The notes under the pieces are model-generated. The model was not told where the DNA came from, ran no database searches, and worked only from the letters and a program-made list of their open reading frames with translations. From contig JAPMXV010000006.1 of NCBI GenBank assembly GCA_026936335.1, positions 1 to 64,000 of the forward strand: a DNA stretch of 64,000 nt. The letters run 5' to 3'. Origin of the DNA: Mantamonas sphyraenae. Its lineage: Eukaryota > CRuMs > Mantamonadidae. Numbering within the stretch: the first letter of the stretch is position 1; each line of letters starts with the position of its first letter. This document shows, piece after piece, positions 1 through 11,241 of the stretch. The position numbers were made by a program, and so were the translations under genes.

Positions 1-172
1 CCTAACCCTAACCCTACCCTAACCCTAACCCTAACCCTAACCCTAACCCTAACCCTAACCCTAACCCTAACCCTAACCCTAACCCTAACCCTAACCCTAA
101 CCCTAACCCTAACCCTAACCCTAACCCTAACCCTAACCCTAACCCTAACCCTACCCTAACCCTAACCATAAC
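1..172. repeat. Telomere, CCCTAA repeat
   Basis: About 28 tandem copies of the hexamer CCCTAA (TTAGGG on the opposite strand) fill the first bases, so the window begins at a chromosome end. Two repeats are five bases long (CCCTA, near 13 and near 150), and the last unit before unique sequence reads CCATAA. The C-strand reads 5' to 3' inward from the left end, as expected for a left telomere. TTAGGG is common to many eukaryotic groups and does not identify the lineage. Confidence 0.98.
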
Positions 173-443
173 TCATTTGACAGAATTGATCGTCGATCAT
201 GTGAGTCCGGTCTATGTCGTGTGAGTTGTGCTTGTGAGTGCTAGGCTGAGGTGGCTGAGTTGGGAGATGACATGGCGCAGTAGGCAATGGGTGGGAGTGG
301 AAATGTTGCTTGTGAGTGGTCGTCGTCCTGCAACGCCGCGCAGTCAGCACTGCCCATCCGCCTTCAACCAAAATATCACCAACACCCACAACACCCTCCA
401 CCAGTCCAACACAATCCACATACACTCCAGTACCACCACCGCC
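173..443. other. Subtelomeric spacer
   Basis: About 270 bases separate the telomere from the first convincing start codon. No gene, long repeat or satellite is visible. It is AC-rich toward the right and probably holds the 5' region of the first gene. Confidence 0.5.
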
Positions 444-3400
444 ATGGACAAAGACTACTCAAGCACTCCGAAACATCAACACACACCCCACACCTACCCA
501 GTGTGCGTTCTGCCTTCCACTCCCTTTTCTGACTGCCCGCTTCTCCCGCTTCCTTGCCTCCTCCATGCCTCCTTTGCTTCCCTGCACTCCTCCCCTGCAT
601 CTGCACCTCCCCATCACCACCGTTGCTGCCTTCTCCGCTCTTCTCCGATCCGCTCTCCCCTGTCACTGCCCTCCCCTTTGCCAGTTTCCCGGTCTGCCAA
701 TCTCCTCCGTTTTTACCTCTCTGCTCGTTGCAGCCTCCCTTCACCCCGCTTCTATCCTGACGGCGTCCATTCCGCCTTCCGCTCACCGTTACCACCCCAC
801 CTTTCCCCTACCATCTCCCCACAGCTACGCGTACATGGTTCCTCCCATGGCTGCCCAGCCGTTTCCGAACATGCTGCCCGTCTCTGGCGTACAAAACCCC
901 TACCAGCACCCACAACCACCCATCATCTGGGTTCCTGTCAACACCCACCCGCAGCAGCACCCCGCATATGCTCATCAGGGCCATCCATACTACGCCTACC
1001 CTCCTCCGCCGCCTCCGCAGCCGCGACAAACCGCCCGGGTGCACTTCGCTCAGCCTCCGTTGCACCCTCCGCCTGCTCAACCCACCACAAACCACAACCG
1101 CGTTCCCAAACGCATCAGCCCTGCCTTTGTAGGCATCACACGGACCCCATCCACCACCTTATCGTCGTCCTCCTCCCACCAGGCCACACGGCAGACTGGT
1201 GACAGCGACGACAACGACGCAGACCAGGACACACCCACACATGACACCGGCGACGTGGAGGACCTGATGTTCCTGAACTTTGGCCACCGTGTACCACGGT
1301 CAATGTCCAGCAACACAGAGTGGATGACCAGCTCACGGATGGAGGTGTACGAAGAAGACGGCGAGGCAAACGACGCAACCCTGCAGCCCGTGGATGACGA
1401 GTTGGACACTCAGGGCCCACTCTTAATTGCAGAGACTGGTGATGCCATGGATGAGGAATACATGCCGCAAGACGACAGTGACGACGACACGGACGGCATG
1501 GAGCAGGAGGGCACGGACGAATGGCAGCCGAGACGCACAATTCGAAGTCATAGGCGACGCAGAGGCCACACCAGCCGACGTACTGGTCCTCAAAAGATGA
1601 AAGGCAGCGGACAGCGCAGGCTCAGGGTCACGGCTGGCAGTGGCACAGAGACAGGAACGTCGAGCACACGGGCAAGGAGGGCCAAGAACGGAGACAACGG
1701 CGCACGGAAGAAATCAAGCGGAGACCAGACGAATGAGTTGCCGAATGGTGTTGTGCGGAAAGGATGGACAAAGGGACACAGCGACGAGCGCAGCCACAGC
1801 AACAAGAAGGAGCACACGGCACTGCTGAAGCACATGCACACCCTGGCCAACGAGCATCCCATCGACGACATCCCCGACCTCATGACCCTGCAGGCGCGTG
1901 TTGTGGTCTGCCATGGCACCCTGTTGACGCTGATCCGACAGATTCAGCTCTCTCTGGGCAACATTCCCCTCTCCCAGAGCGACATGGCCTTCTGCCTCAC
2001 CCTTCTCGGCCGTGATGTGGATCGACATGCATGCAGCAATGCCATCCTCTGCGCTGGTCTGGCCATGGGTGTGACAGAGTCTGGGTTGAAGGTGTGCTGG
2101 CTGGAGGAGCCACACGACCACGGCGACCCCAACTACGCCCTCCTCCACCTGCTCATGACAGAGATGGACACTCTTGGTGACAGGCCCCATCCCAGCACCT
2201 GGGAGGAGCACAAGCAGACCCAACTGTGGCTGCAGAAAGCACGACGCCCAGCTGACAATAACAGCGATCCACACTGGACACAATGCGACTACGACCACCA
2301 CCTCATCACCACCAACGTGGACAAGTGGCATCCCGAGTCTGTACGCAGTGGCTGGAGCAAGACCGGCGACGAGCGTGGCAGCTGCACGGCGCGGGAGTTC
2401 CAGACGCTGCTGGCACACATGAAGGCACGTGCAGCCAAGCACCCTCGCCATCAGCATGCACACGAGCTCCATGCACTGCGTGAGCTCATCAACACTGGCA
2501 GCAATCTGTCCCTGGTGCGAAACACCATCCTTGCGCTGGGCAACGTTGGCGTGCCCCCTGTCGACCTGGCCTTCTTTGTCCGCCTCCTCAGGCCACAACT
2601 CACCTGCCTGCAGGTTCAAGGTGCCATCACCAATACCCTCACCCGCGGCGTCACCACCCTCTCCCTCAAGATCGCCTGGGTCGACAAACCCCAACCCAAC
2701 GACGCCACACTGCACACCCTCCTCCACACCCTCATCGACCGCATCACACCCCACATCACGAACCGTCCAACCACCTTCGACGCCGTCAACTTCCTCCGCA
2801 TTCCCGAGCTTGTTCTGCCCGAGCCCACAGACGAGGAGAAGATGATGGCCGTGGACGATGGACTGCCAGATGGCGTTGCGCGCAGTGGCTGGTCAACATG
2901 GCGCAAGAGCGAGCGCAGCCACAGCAAAAAACAGGAGCACACGGCACTGCTCAACCACATGCACGCTCTGGCCATCGAGCATCCCATCGACGACATTCCC
3001 GACCTCATGACCCTGCAGGCGCGTGTTGTGGTCTGCCATGGCACCACGACCACGCTTGTCCGACAGATTCAGCTCGCCCTTGGCAACACTCCCCTTTCCC
3101 AGGGTGACATGGCCTTCTGCCTCACCCTTCTCGGGCGTGACATGGATCAAATGGCGTGCAGCCGTGCCATCCACGACGCTGGTCTGGCCGTAGGTGTGAC
3201 AAAGGCTGGGCTGAAGGTGTGCTGGCTGGAGGAGCCACACGACCACGGCGACCCCAACTACGCCCTCCTCCACCTGCTCATGACTGAGATGGACACTTTC
3301 GGCAACAGGTCCCATCCCACCACCTGGAAGGAGCACCGGCAGACCCAGCTGCGGCTGCAGAAAGCACGACGCCCTGCTGACAACGACAGCGACCCACACT

Positions 3401-4023
3401 GGACACAATGTGACTACGACTACCACATCCGCACCACCGAGGTGGACAAGTGGCATCCTGAGTCTGTGCGCAGTGGCTGGAGCACACACCCGCACAACGA
3501 CGAGCGTGGCAGCTGCACGGCGCGGGAGTTCCAGACGCTGCTGGCACACATGAAGGCACGCGCAGACAAGCACCCTCGCCATCAGCACGCACATGAGCAC
3601 CAGGCACTGCGTGAGCTGATCAACAACGGCAACCTGCTGTCCCTGGTGCGACACATCATCCTTGCGCTGGGCAACGTTGGCGTGCCGCCTGTCGACCTGG
3701 CCTTCTTTGTCCGCCTCCTCAGGCCACGCCTCACCTACAAGCTGGTGCAAGGTGCCATCAGCGCCACCCTCACTCGCGGCGTCACCTCCCTCTCCCTCAA
3801 GATCGCCTGGCTTGACAAACCCAAACCCAGCGACGCCACACTGCACACCCTCCTCCACACCCTCATCGACCGCATCACACCGCACATCAAAACTCGCCCA
3901 ACCACCATCGCACTCGTCAACGCCTACCCCATCCCCTCGTTCACCCTACCCAAGCGCAAAGACCCTTCCTCCTCTTCCTCCTCCTCCTCCTCCTCCTCCT
4001 CCAAACGCCAACGCCTCGAATGA
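444..4023 (+). CDS. Subtelomeric protein with two tandem ~340-residue repeats, function unknown
   Basis: I do not recognise this family. I place the start at the ATG at 444 (context CCGCCATGG), with an intron at 503-824 (GTGCGT donor, pyrimidine tract, CACAG acceptor). This joins in phase and gives about 1085 residues; the in-frame ATG at 835 is the fallback. The N-terminal third is Pro/Gln-rich, then acidic, then basic with many RR and RRRR stretches, so nuclear location is possible. The C-terminal two thirds are two near-identical repeats (1738-2861 and 2862-3960). Each repeat is itself two related halves of about 170 residues. Every half contains a G-W near its start, an HM helix, and an LGN..L..D.AF...LLR core followed by an L-K-x-x-W strand. 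The protein ends in a Ser run and a basic tail. No catalytic motif is evident. Confidence 0.75.
1738..3960 (+). repeat. Tandem internal duplication, four half-repeats (A-B-A'-B')
   Basis: The two units are about 1.1 kb each. They begin with closely matching Gly-Val/Ala-Arg-x-Gly-Trp segments at 1738 and 2862 and stay highly similar at nucleotide level, which points to a recent duplication. Within each unit the first half (LGN.PLSQ.DMAFCLTLLGR core) and second half (LGNVGVPPVDLAFFVRLLRP core) are older, diverged copies of one another. Confidence 0.85.
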
Positions 4024-4309
4024 ACCACCCTTTCATTCCCACACCTCCCCACCCACCCCTTCCCACCCTCCACCCACCACCCACTCCACCACCATCATCC
4101 AGCAGTGTCACCCACCCGTCCCACCCTTCCCTCCCCACACCTCCCCATCCCACCACACTCAAACATCGCCTCCTTCTCCTCCCCACACCTCTCCATCCAT
4201 CCACTCTCCAAAATCACCTCTCTCTCCTCCCCACTCCACCACAACCTGCTCAAAACCGCGACCCCTCCCCCCGCCACAGCCATCCTTTCCCGAGCTCCAC
4301 AGCTTCGCC
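3961..4309. repeat. TCC-rich Ser run and pyrimidine-rich intergenic stretch
   Basis: A run of TCC/TCT codons at 3967-4002 encodes polyserine at the end of the first gene. After the stop at 4023 the spacer to 4309 is almost purely C, T and A (CCCACC/CCTCC type). It shows no ORF of its own and is probably 3' UTR plus promoter of the next gene. Confidence 0.6.
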
Positions 4310-7152
4310 ATGCAAGCGCAGTCGCAGCGGCATATCCAGCGCCTGCCGGCGTGGCAGAGACTCGGTGTCCAGCTCGATCTCGCTCTACACCGCACGTTCC
4401 ACTCCCTGGCGTTGTCGATTGCAAAGCGTCCAAGAACCTTCCTCTGGACGATCGCGCTCGTCTGCTTCTGCCTCTCTGCGGGCTTTGCCGGATTCCGTGT
4501 CACCGAACCCACAGCAGACACGATTTCTCCGTCCAACAACGGACCCACCAAGGCTGCCGCTGCATTGCAGAGCTACTTTTCCCTGAGAAGCGACTCGATC
4601 CTTATTGTCGCATCCGACGGTGGGCCGCAGTTCCTTTCTGAGCTCACCAAATTCCTCAACGACTGGACACACCCAACCGTCACCATTGACGGCCGCCCAG
4701 CCACATTTCGCCACATGTGCTCGCCAAGCAACGTCACGCGCACCCGCGTTTTTTTCCGGCCCAAAAGCCCCTTTTTCTCCAGCAAGATTGCCGCGTCCTT
4801 TCCTATGCTTCCGGTTCCCAGGCACAGTTCCAACTCAGCAGCAACGTCACCACCCGTGCGGACGTTGTACCGGGCCAGACGATCACAAATCTTTTCGGTG
4901 CTGGCCTCTTGGCCGATGACGTCGTCAAGCAGCTTCCGACGGCGACTCCCGTGCGTGTGATTCTTCCTCTTCAGCCCGTCCGCCTTGCAGACACTGCCCG
5001 AAACGCCGCCCTCGTCCTCCAGGCCGACTTGGAGCGCGATATCAACTCCCACACCTGGTCATCCACCCAACAGCCAGTCGTGGCCAGCCAATCGGCCTTT
5101 TACGGCGTCGACGCAAACGCCCTCACCGCTTTCGTCATCTACATGGGTCTCGTCTTTGTGTACGCCTACGCCTCCACCCTCAGGGATGCCAATGGCCGCT
5201 TCCGCCTCTGGTTCGCTGCCATGGCCTTCACCTCGTCCGCCCTAGCCATCCTCGCCACATGGGGCATTGCACAGCTCCTTGGCTGGCGCTTTGTCATTGC
5301 GACCACCTTTTCCATGGTCATCTGCATGGGCATTGGCCTCGACGACGCCTACCTCATCCTCAACATGGTCCAGAGTGCTCGTGGCTCTCCTCGCCAGCGC
5401 CTTGCCCACGGCCTCGCCCACGCCGCTCCGGCCCTTCTCATGACCTCTCTCACCGACGCCGTCGTCTTTGCCATCGGCGCAAACAGCTCCGTTCCCTACA
5501 TCCAGCAGATCTGTACCATCACCTGCGCCACCGTCATTGTCGACGCCGTTGTCCAGGTCACCTTTTTCCCTGCTGCCCTCTACCTCGACCTCCTCTCCGA
5601 CGCCGCCGCAGGCTCGATGCACCGTTCCTGCTCGTCTGTTATGCCCGTCTCCTGCGTCGCCTGCTCCCGTGTCTGCTGCCGCCCAGGGTACGTCGAGACC
5701 GTCGAGGCACGCGCCGCTGCTGTCCTCGATTCTCCCCATTCCAAGTCACCCGAACTGCACCAAATGGCAACCCTCAGTACCACCAGCACAGACGAGCAAA
5801 GCGAACGCACTCCCCGCCGCGTGAAGCTCGCCTTTTCCACATCCCCGTCGTCAATACGCCGCCTGCACTGGATCGCGCGAATCCATGCCACAACCCTGGG
5901 CCGCAATCTGGCCATCGTCTTTGCCATTGTCATTGTCGGCGTCCTCGCCTACACTCTCCCGTCCTTCCAGCCGGGACTTCTCTCCCTCCGCGACCAGACC
6001 TTCCCAGGAGAAGCCGCCCACGACTACGACACCCTTGCTTCCCGCTTGTTTACCCGCAACGAAGACATCACCGCCATCCGCATCTTCAATGACAACGTGC
6101 ATCCCTTTCAGCCGGACTTCCACAAGCGCTGGCGTGCCCTGTTTTCCACCGTCCTTTCACAACGCGCCTACGGCCCTCTCGCCGTCCGAGGCAGGCGCTA
6201 CGCGGACGACTGGCTCACAGACATGTACGCGTGGATGAACGGCTCGCTTCCCACCACTGCTGACGCCTTTGGCCAGGCCCTCGACGCCTTTCTCGCAGAT
6301 CCACGCTTTGCCACACATGTCCAGAGCCTGGTTCTCGCCTCGCCTGCCGACCGCGCCAAGGGCCTTGTCGTACACGCCTGCATGTTTCGTGTCTCCATCT
6401 CCCAAGTGCGCACGACTCCCCAGACCCTCGATGCCGCGCGCCTCTTCTTCGATGACCTCGCTCGCTCCCTCGCCGCTGCCGGCGATCCGGCCATCCTCAT
6501 GTCCTCGCCCCAGTGGCTCGAACTCGACTCCACCTCCGCCATCTTTTCCAAGATTGCCTTGGACCTCCTCCTCTCCACCGTGGCCCTCTTCCTCATCTTC
6601 TCCGTCTTTCTCTACAACGCGCTCGTATCCCTCGTCCTCGTCCTCACCCTCTGGGTCCTGGCCCTGTTCTCCGTCTGCGTCACCTACCTCATCGGCTTCT
6701 CCTTTGACACCCAAACCTCCCTCTCTCTTCTCCTCTCTTTCGGCTCCATCGTCGACTACAGCGCTCACGTCGCCCACCAGCACATGATCGCCGTCCGTTC
6801 CAACCCCAAGCGCCGCCTCCTCTCAGGCCTCAACCGCATGGGACCCGTTCTTGTCGGCGCCTTTTTCTCCACCGCCCTTGCCACATCCTTCTGCATCTTC
6901 ATCTCCGGACCCATCCGCGGCTTCTTCATCCTCTACGGCGTTGCCGTCATCTCCGCCTTTGTCTTTGCTGCCGTTCTGCTCCCGCAGCTCCTCCTCCTCC
7001 TCAACCCCCCTGCCGTCCGCGTCCTCCTCATGCGCTCCATCGAGGAGCAAGGCATGAACCCCACCGACACCCTGCCCGACGCCTATACCGTCGAGCTCGG
7101 CCACGAGCGCTCTCTCCAGGAGGCCCGCTCCACCACCGTCCAGCACCCTTGA
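4310..7152 (+). CDS. Patched/NPC1-like RND transporter with sterol-sensing domain
   Basis: A polytopic membrane protein of about 945 residues in the two-halved RND/Patched layout. It has one N-terminal membrane span and a luminal domain with N-glycosylation sites. A five-span block follows, containing the GIGLDDAYLIL motif typical of Patched sterol-sensing domains. A second span, second luminal domain and second block follow, with SIVDYSAHVAH, the matching motif of the C-terminal half. The ATG at 4310 opens a long basic cytosolic N-terminus. The reading frame changes once between about 4713 and 4800, from the frame of the N-terminal 140 residues to that of the rest; T7 and C4T5 runs lie there. 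A one-base assembly error or a very short intron would explain it. Likely role is lipid/sterol-related transport in internal or surface membranes, by family only. A closer assignment to NPC1, Dispatched or PTCHD is not possible by eye. Confidence 0.85.
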
Positions 7153-7193
7153 TGCAGCCCCTCTCCCACCTGTGACATCACACACAAAGCACA

Positions 7194-8610
7194 ATGCACA
7201 CTTATTCACTTCCTCGCCCACCCCGCCCCGCCCAACCTCCTCCACCACAACAACCCCCCAAAAATAACTTCCCTCACACTCAACCCACTCCACACACACC
7301 TCCCAACCACCTCCCTCCTCCTCTTCCTCCTCCTCCTCCTCCTTCCCCTCCCCGCCCCGACGTGCGCTCAACCCGCCCCGCCACCATCCACCACCACCAC
7401 CACCACTCTCCACTCCTTCCCGTCCTCGTCCAGCTCCGACGACGACATCTCTCCCCATCCCCACGAGCACCCTGCACACCTTTCCTTCACCACCATCCAC
7501 CAGCTGGCTGCAGACGACAAACATCTACCTGTCGAACTCAAGTTTTCCGTCGCAGACAACTTCCAGCTCCTGCGCACTGTCCACCGCAACCAGCTGTGGC
7601 TGCGAAGCCGCCTAGCCCATGTCGACTCCCTCACCCAACGCCTCCAACTCCTCGAGACCAAGCTCGCCGCCTGCTCGCCGCCTTCCACCTCCCGCCCCAA
7701 CCCCGCTCCTGCCTCTCCTTCCTTTGACTGGGCTGCCTTTGAAGCCGCCCAGCCTCTCTGGTTCAACGCATCCATCCATGCCGCCCACCAGCTCGCCACA
7801 CAGCCCGCACGCTTCATTCTCGCCAGCCTGCCAGACTCGCTCCGCGACGCCCTCGCCTTCCTCGCAGACCTTCACCTCAAACCCTGGGACACTCTGCGTC
7901 CTCTCATCCCGCCTGACGTCTTCCAACCGCCACCCTCCGACACCTCTCGCGACTGGCAGACCATCTGGGATGCTGCCCCGGCCTGGGTTCAGCGTACCCT
8001 CTCCGACGCCCGCCGCTGGTTTCACGACCCTCACTCTGCCACCTATCGCCACCTTCCCCAACACATACGCCTTCTCGACGAAGCCACTCAGGAACCCACC
8101 GGTCTTTGGCGCTGGCTCAAGCCCCAGCTTCCCACTTGGTTCCGCCACCTCATGCCTCGCCTCCGTTCCCTCTTTCAGCTCCCCTCCAACCACCAAGACG
8201 ACTCCGACGAGGAGCTCCAAGACCTACCTGCCTTTGATCTCGATCACGAATGGTTCCGTCCCCTCCTCCCGCTCTCTGTCCGCCAGCAGCTCCGCTTCGT
8301 TCAGCGCCTCGCCAAACAGCCCGTCAAGCTCCTCACACGCCACAGCCAGGCCCTCTCTCAGCTCGTAGACTTTGCAAAGGACCCCCACCTTCTCGCCGTC
8401 CACCTCCTCGACCGTATCGAGCCTGCCGACCTCTGGGAACGCGTGCGCGTCCCGGCCCTCAAGCAAACCCACGCCGCCCTCAAGACACACTGCATTACTC
8501 ATCTTCAAAAGTTTGACAAGAGGCTATCCACCTTTTCATCCCTCCGCGACAGGCTCATAGCTGCCCTTGACAAAGTTTCTCCCTCTCCCTCTCCACCTGC
8601 TCCCTCATAG
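7194..8610 (+). CDS. Hypothetical Trp-rich helical protein, start uncertain
   Basis: A frame open from 7153 to the TAG at 8608-8610 encodes a protein with real-gene composition (many Trp, Leu, Asp and amphipathic helices) from about 7434 onward, but it has no ATG until 8152. The first ATG upstream (7194) is in a different frame, and the stretch 7200-7430 is low-complexity C/T sequence. A Leu-rich segment followed by PAPTCAQ near 7320-7370, in the main frame, looks like a signal peptide lacking its Met. A frame change or unresolved 5' intron is therefore likely. The body has a heptad-like region near 7560-7680 and several PxW/WF motifs. No family was recognised. It is convergent with STRIP1, whose stop lies 20 bases away. 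Confidence 0.6.
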
Positions 8611-8630
8611 CTTCCCCAAATCAACAACAC

Positions 8631-11006
8631 CTACATTGACTCCTTCTTTCCCTCCTTCTCTTGCTGATGCTGCGCGAAAAAGTATTGCTCAATCGAGTTG
8701 CGCCGACGCAACATGCTCGGCCGCGTCTCATCGTCCTCCGACTCGTCCTCCGAAAACACCTCCTCCTCCAGCCACTGCTCGTACCCGACCACAAACTGCT
8801 CTTGCAGCTCCGTGTCGTGATACAGCTGCTCCACTTTGGCCACTTCGATGTCGTCTTCCACCTCCAGCGTCTTTTCTTCCGCCCACTTGCGCTCACTGCT
8901 CCCTCCCGCGCCAGCGCCCTCACGCCGCCGCTCCACGCGCGGTCCCAAGTAGTTTTCTTGGTTGAATGCGTTCACCTGTGCACGCAGTTCCGCGTCCTGC
9001 AACTTGTACTTCTCCACGTCGTCCTCTCCAATCTCCCCGTACGTCAGCCAGTCGTCCTGCAGGTCCGGCCGCACCACGTTGTAGATTGCGCTGATGATCC
9101 GCATGTTGTTGCTCCTCCACTTTCGCCCCAGGTGTTTCGTCTGGCTCTTCAGCAGCTTCAGCGCATACAGCTGCAGAAGAGGGTGTTCGATCTTCAGCAG
9201 CCGTTTGATGATAATCGTCCCCTTGAACTGCATCAGGGTCTTGATGTACAGCGGCTTCCGTTTCGTCAGCTTCTGCAGCACACGCAGCAGGTTTGCGCTC
9301 GCGAAAAAGTTCCGCCAGCTGTGCTCTCCTCCCTCTGCCGCCGCCCCGCCCTCCGACTCGCTTGCCGCGCACATCACGTCCAGACCCCGCACGTCTCCGT
9401 CCCCGCTCAGGTATGTGTTCAAATCCTGGTTGAAAAACTTTAGGATCAGAAGGATGCAGTTGGAGTCCACCATGTGCTGACACAGACATTCAAACTGCAG
9501 TTCGTGGTTCGCCCGCGTGTGCTTCAGCAGCAGCAGCAGCACCGCAGAGATGCTTTTCACAATCACCTCCTTGTGCCGGTTCACATCTGCCGCCCGATGC
9601 CCCTTGTCCATCTCCGTCCCTCCGTCCCCACTCTCCCCGCCCACCTCCGCCAACAGGTTCAGCGTGCTTGTGTAGTTCCCGGCCGTTGGCGACGCCGCAA
9701 GCAGGATCTTCAGCAAGATGATCACATGGCGGCTCAGGTTAGGCAGCAGCGCGTTGTAAAGCGCCTCCACAGGGTGCACGTCGATCATCATGTTGCCCCT
9801 CAGCGACTGCACGTCCGACGCCGCCTGGCCCAGTTCTGCCTCCAGCTCCCTCAGACGCTTTTGTTCCTTCACCTTCCACACAGGCGTGTGCATGTACGCC
9901 TGCACAATGGCTCGCCCTTCCAACAGCGGCGTTCTCTTGTGCCGCAGATGCACGTCCACGCCTGGTCCAGTCTCCAGGGTCGGCTCCCACTCAAACGACG
10001 ACTCCAGCGTTCGCATGTCATCTTCTCGCGTCTTGGTATCCATACTAGACGTTCGGCTGCCACTGCCGCCGCTACCACTGCTGCTGCTGCTGCTGCTGCT
10101 GCTGCTTCCTCCGCTCTCCCCCGCCTGCCTCCATTCCTCCAGCAGCGCCCTCTTCTCCTCACGCAGCTCTTCCGTTCCTCCCAACGAGTACAGCAGAGTC
10201 TTCCACAGCAGCACAAGCAGCTTCTTCACAGGATACTGCGCCCCTTCCGCCGTGTTTACCTCCGCCAACAAGTCGCACAGCACCACAGCCAGCGGGCGCC
10301 CTTGGCTCACCGGGTTGCTCAGCTCCTGCCGAAACGCCCCGTCCTTCCCGTTGAACTGCACAAGCACAAACAGCAGATTCAGATACAGCCGCAGCTCACG
10401 ATGGTCTTCTGCCGCTTTCGACCCCAACGCACGCTGCCCTGCCGCACACACCATCGTCACAAACACCGTGTACGCACCCTGCTGCAACATACACTCGCAG
10501 AACCTCTGTGCAAACTCCACCTGCAGCACCATCCCCTCTGCCTGTGGCGCTTCATCCGCGAACCCTGTCCGCCCCCGCCCTCTTGTGTCAGCAACCACCC
10601 CCCCCACGTTCACCTCTCTTCCCTCTACCCGCACACACTCACCCAATGCGGGATACAGCAACGACAGCCCGGCCTGCATACGCTTCTCCTGCTGCGCACT
10701 TTCCAACATCTCCAACTGCGTCTGCACGTACAGCCCCTGATCTTCCTCGTCATTCTCCTCCAACCACTGTTGCACATCCGCCCCGTCATTTTCCTCCTCA
10801 AAAGCCTCTCGGCTCGCCTCCACAACCTCCACACGCTCCCAGTACGAGAAAAACTCGCTTACTTCCCGCTCCACCCAGTCCTCGTCCCGGTATTCAAACG
10901 TGTACTCCTTGCCCTGCATCACCGGACGCGTTCCCTCCTTCATTTCTCGCGCAGACGCTCGCTTGGCCATCTCCCGCACCTGCACATCGTACCTGCTCTC
11001 ACCCAT
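8631..11006 (-). CDS. STRIP1: STRIP1/Far11-family STRIPAK scaffold
   Basis: 791 residues from the ATG at 11006 (MGESRYDV). Family members (human STRIP1/2, yeast Far11) are core scaffolds of the STRIPAK phosphatase-kinase complex, which regulates Hippo signalling, cytoskeleton and cell-cycle arrest. The N-terminal N1221 domain carries the hallmark segment PVKKLLVLLWKTLLYSLGG. After a Ser/Gly low-complexity linker (10050-10120, mostly AGC repeats) comes the DUF3402-type region with MMIDVHPVEALYNALLP, HVIILLKILLAASP and WRSNNMRIISAIYNVVRPDL. The length is close to that of animal STRIP proteins. The C-terminus is acidic then Gln/Glu-rich. No intron is needed. It is divergent from WDR11 with 235 bases between starts. 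Confidence 0.9.
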   Translation of the reverse strand: MGESRYDVQVREMAKRASAREMKEGTRPVMQGKEYTFEYRDEDWVEREVSEFFSYWERVEVVEASREAFEEENDGADVQQWLEENDEEDQGLYVQTQLEMLESAQQEKRMQAGLSLLYPALGECVRVEGREVNVGGVVADTRGRGRTGFADEAPQAEGMVLQVEFAQRFCECMLQQGAYTVFVTMVCAAGQRALGSKAAEDHRELRLYLNLLFVLVQFNGKDGAFRQELSNPVSQGRPLAVVLCDLLAEVNTAEGAQYPVKKLLVLLWKTLLYSLGGTEELREEKRALLEEWRQAGESGGSSSSSSSSSSGSGGSGSRTSSMDTKTREDDMRTLESSFEWEPTLETGPGVDVHLRHKRTPLLEGRAIVQAYMHTPVWKVKEQKRLRELEAELGQAASDVQSLRGNMMIDVHPVEALYNALLPNLSRHVIILLKILLAASPTAGNYTSTLNLLAEVGGESGDGGTEMDKGHRAADVNRHKEVIVKSISAVLLLLLKHTRANHELQFECLCQHMVDSNCILLILKFFNQDLNTYLSGDGDVRGLDVMCAASESEGGAAAEGGEHSWRNFFASANLLRVLQKLTKRKPLYIKTLMQFKGTIIIKRLLKIEHPLLQLYALKLLKSQTKHLGRKWRSNNMRIISAIYNVVRPDLQDDWLTYGEIGEDDVEKYKLQDAELRAQVNAFNQENYLGPRVERRREGAGAGGSSERKWAEEKTLEVEDDIEVAKVEQLYHDTELQEQFVVGYEQWLEEEVFSEDESEDDETRPSMLRRRNSIEQYFFAQHQQEKEGKKESM

Positions 11007-11241
11007 TCTCGTGTCAGCTGCCCGCCCCCAAATTCCCCTCCCGCCCTCCCCGTCCAACTCTCTTCACGGCTCTCCCCACTCTTCCCAGCCACGCTTTCCT
11101 CCGTCCCCACCCGCAGCCCAACTCCACACAGATCCCTTCCTACGCCACATTCTCCCACGCAACGTACAAGCTCTCCATCCTGCAAGAAAGTTCTTGGAAG
11201 CCTTGCCTCTCTCCTCGCACTCCCCAGCCCATCCCAAACCC

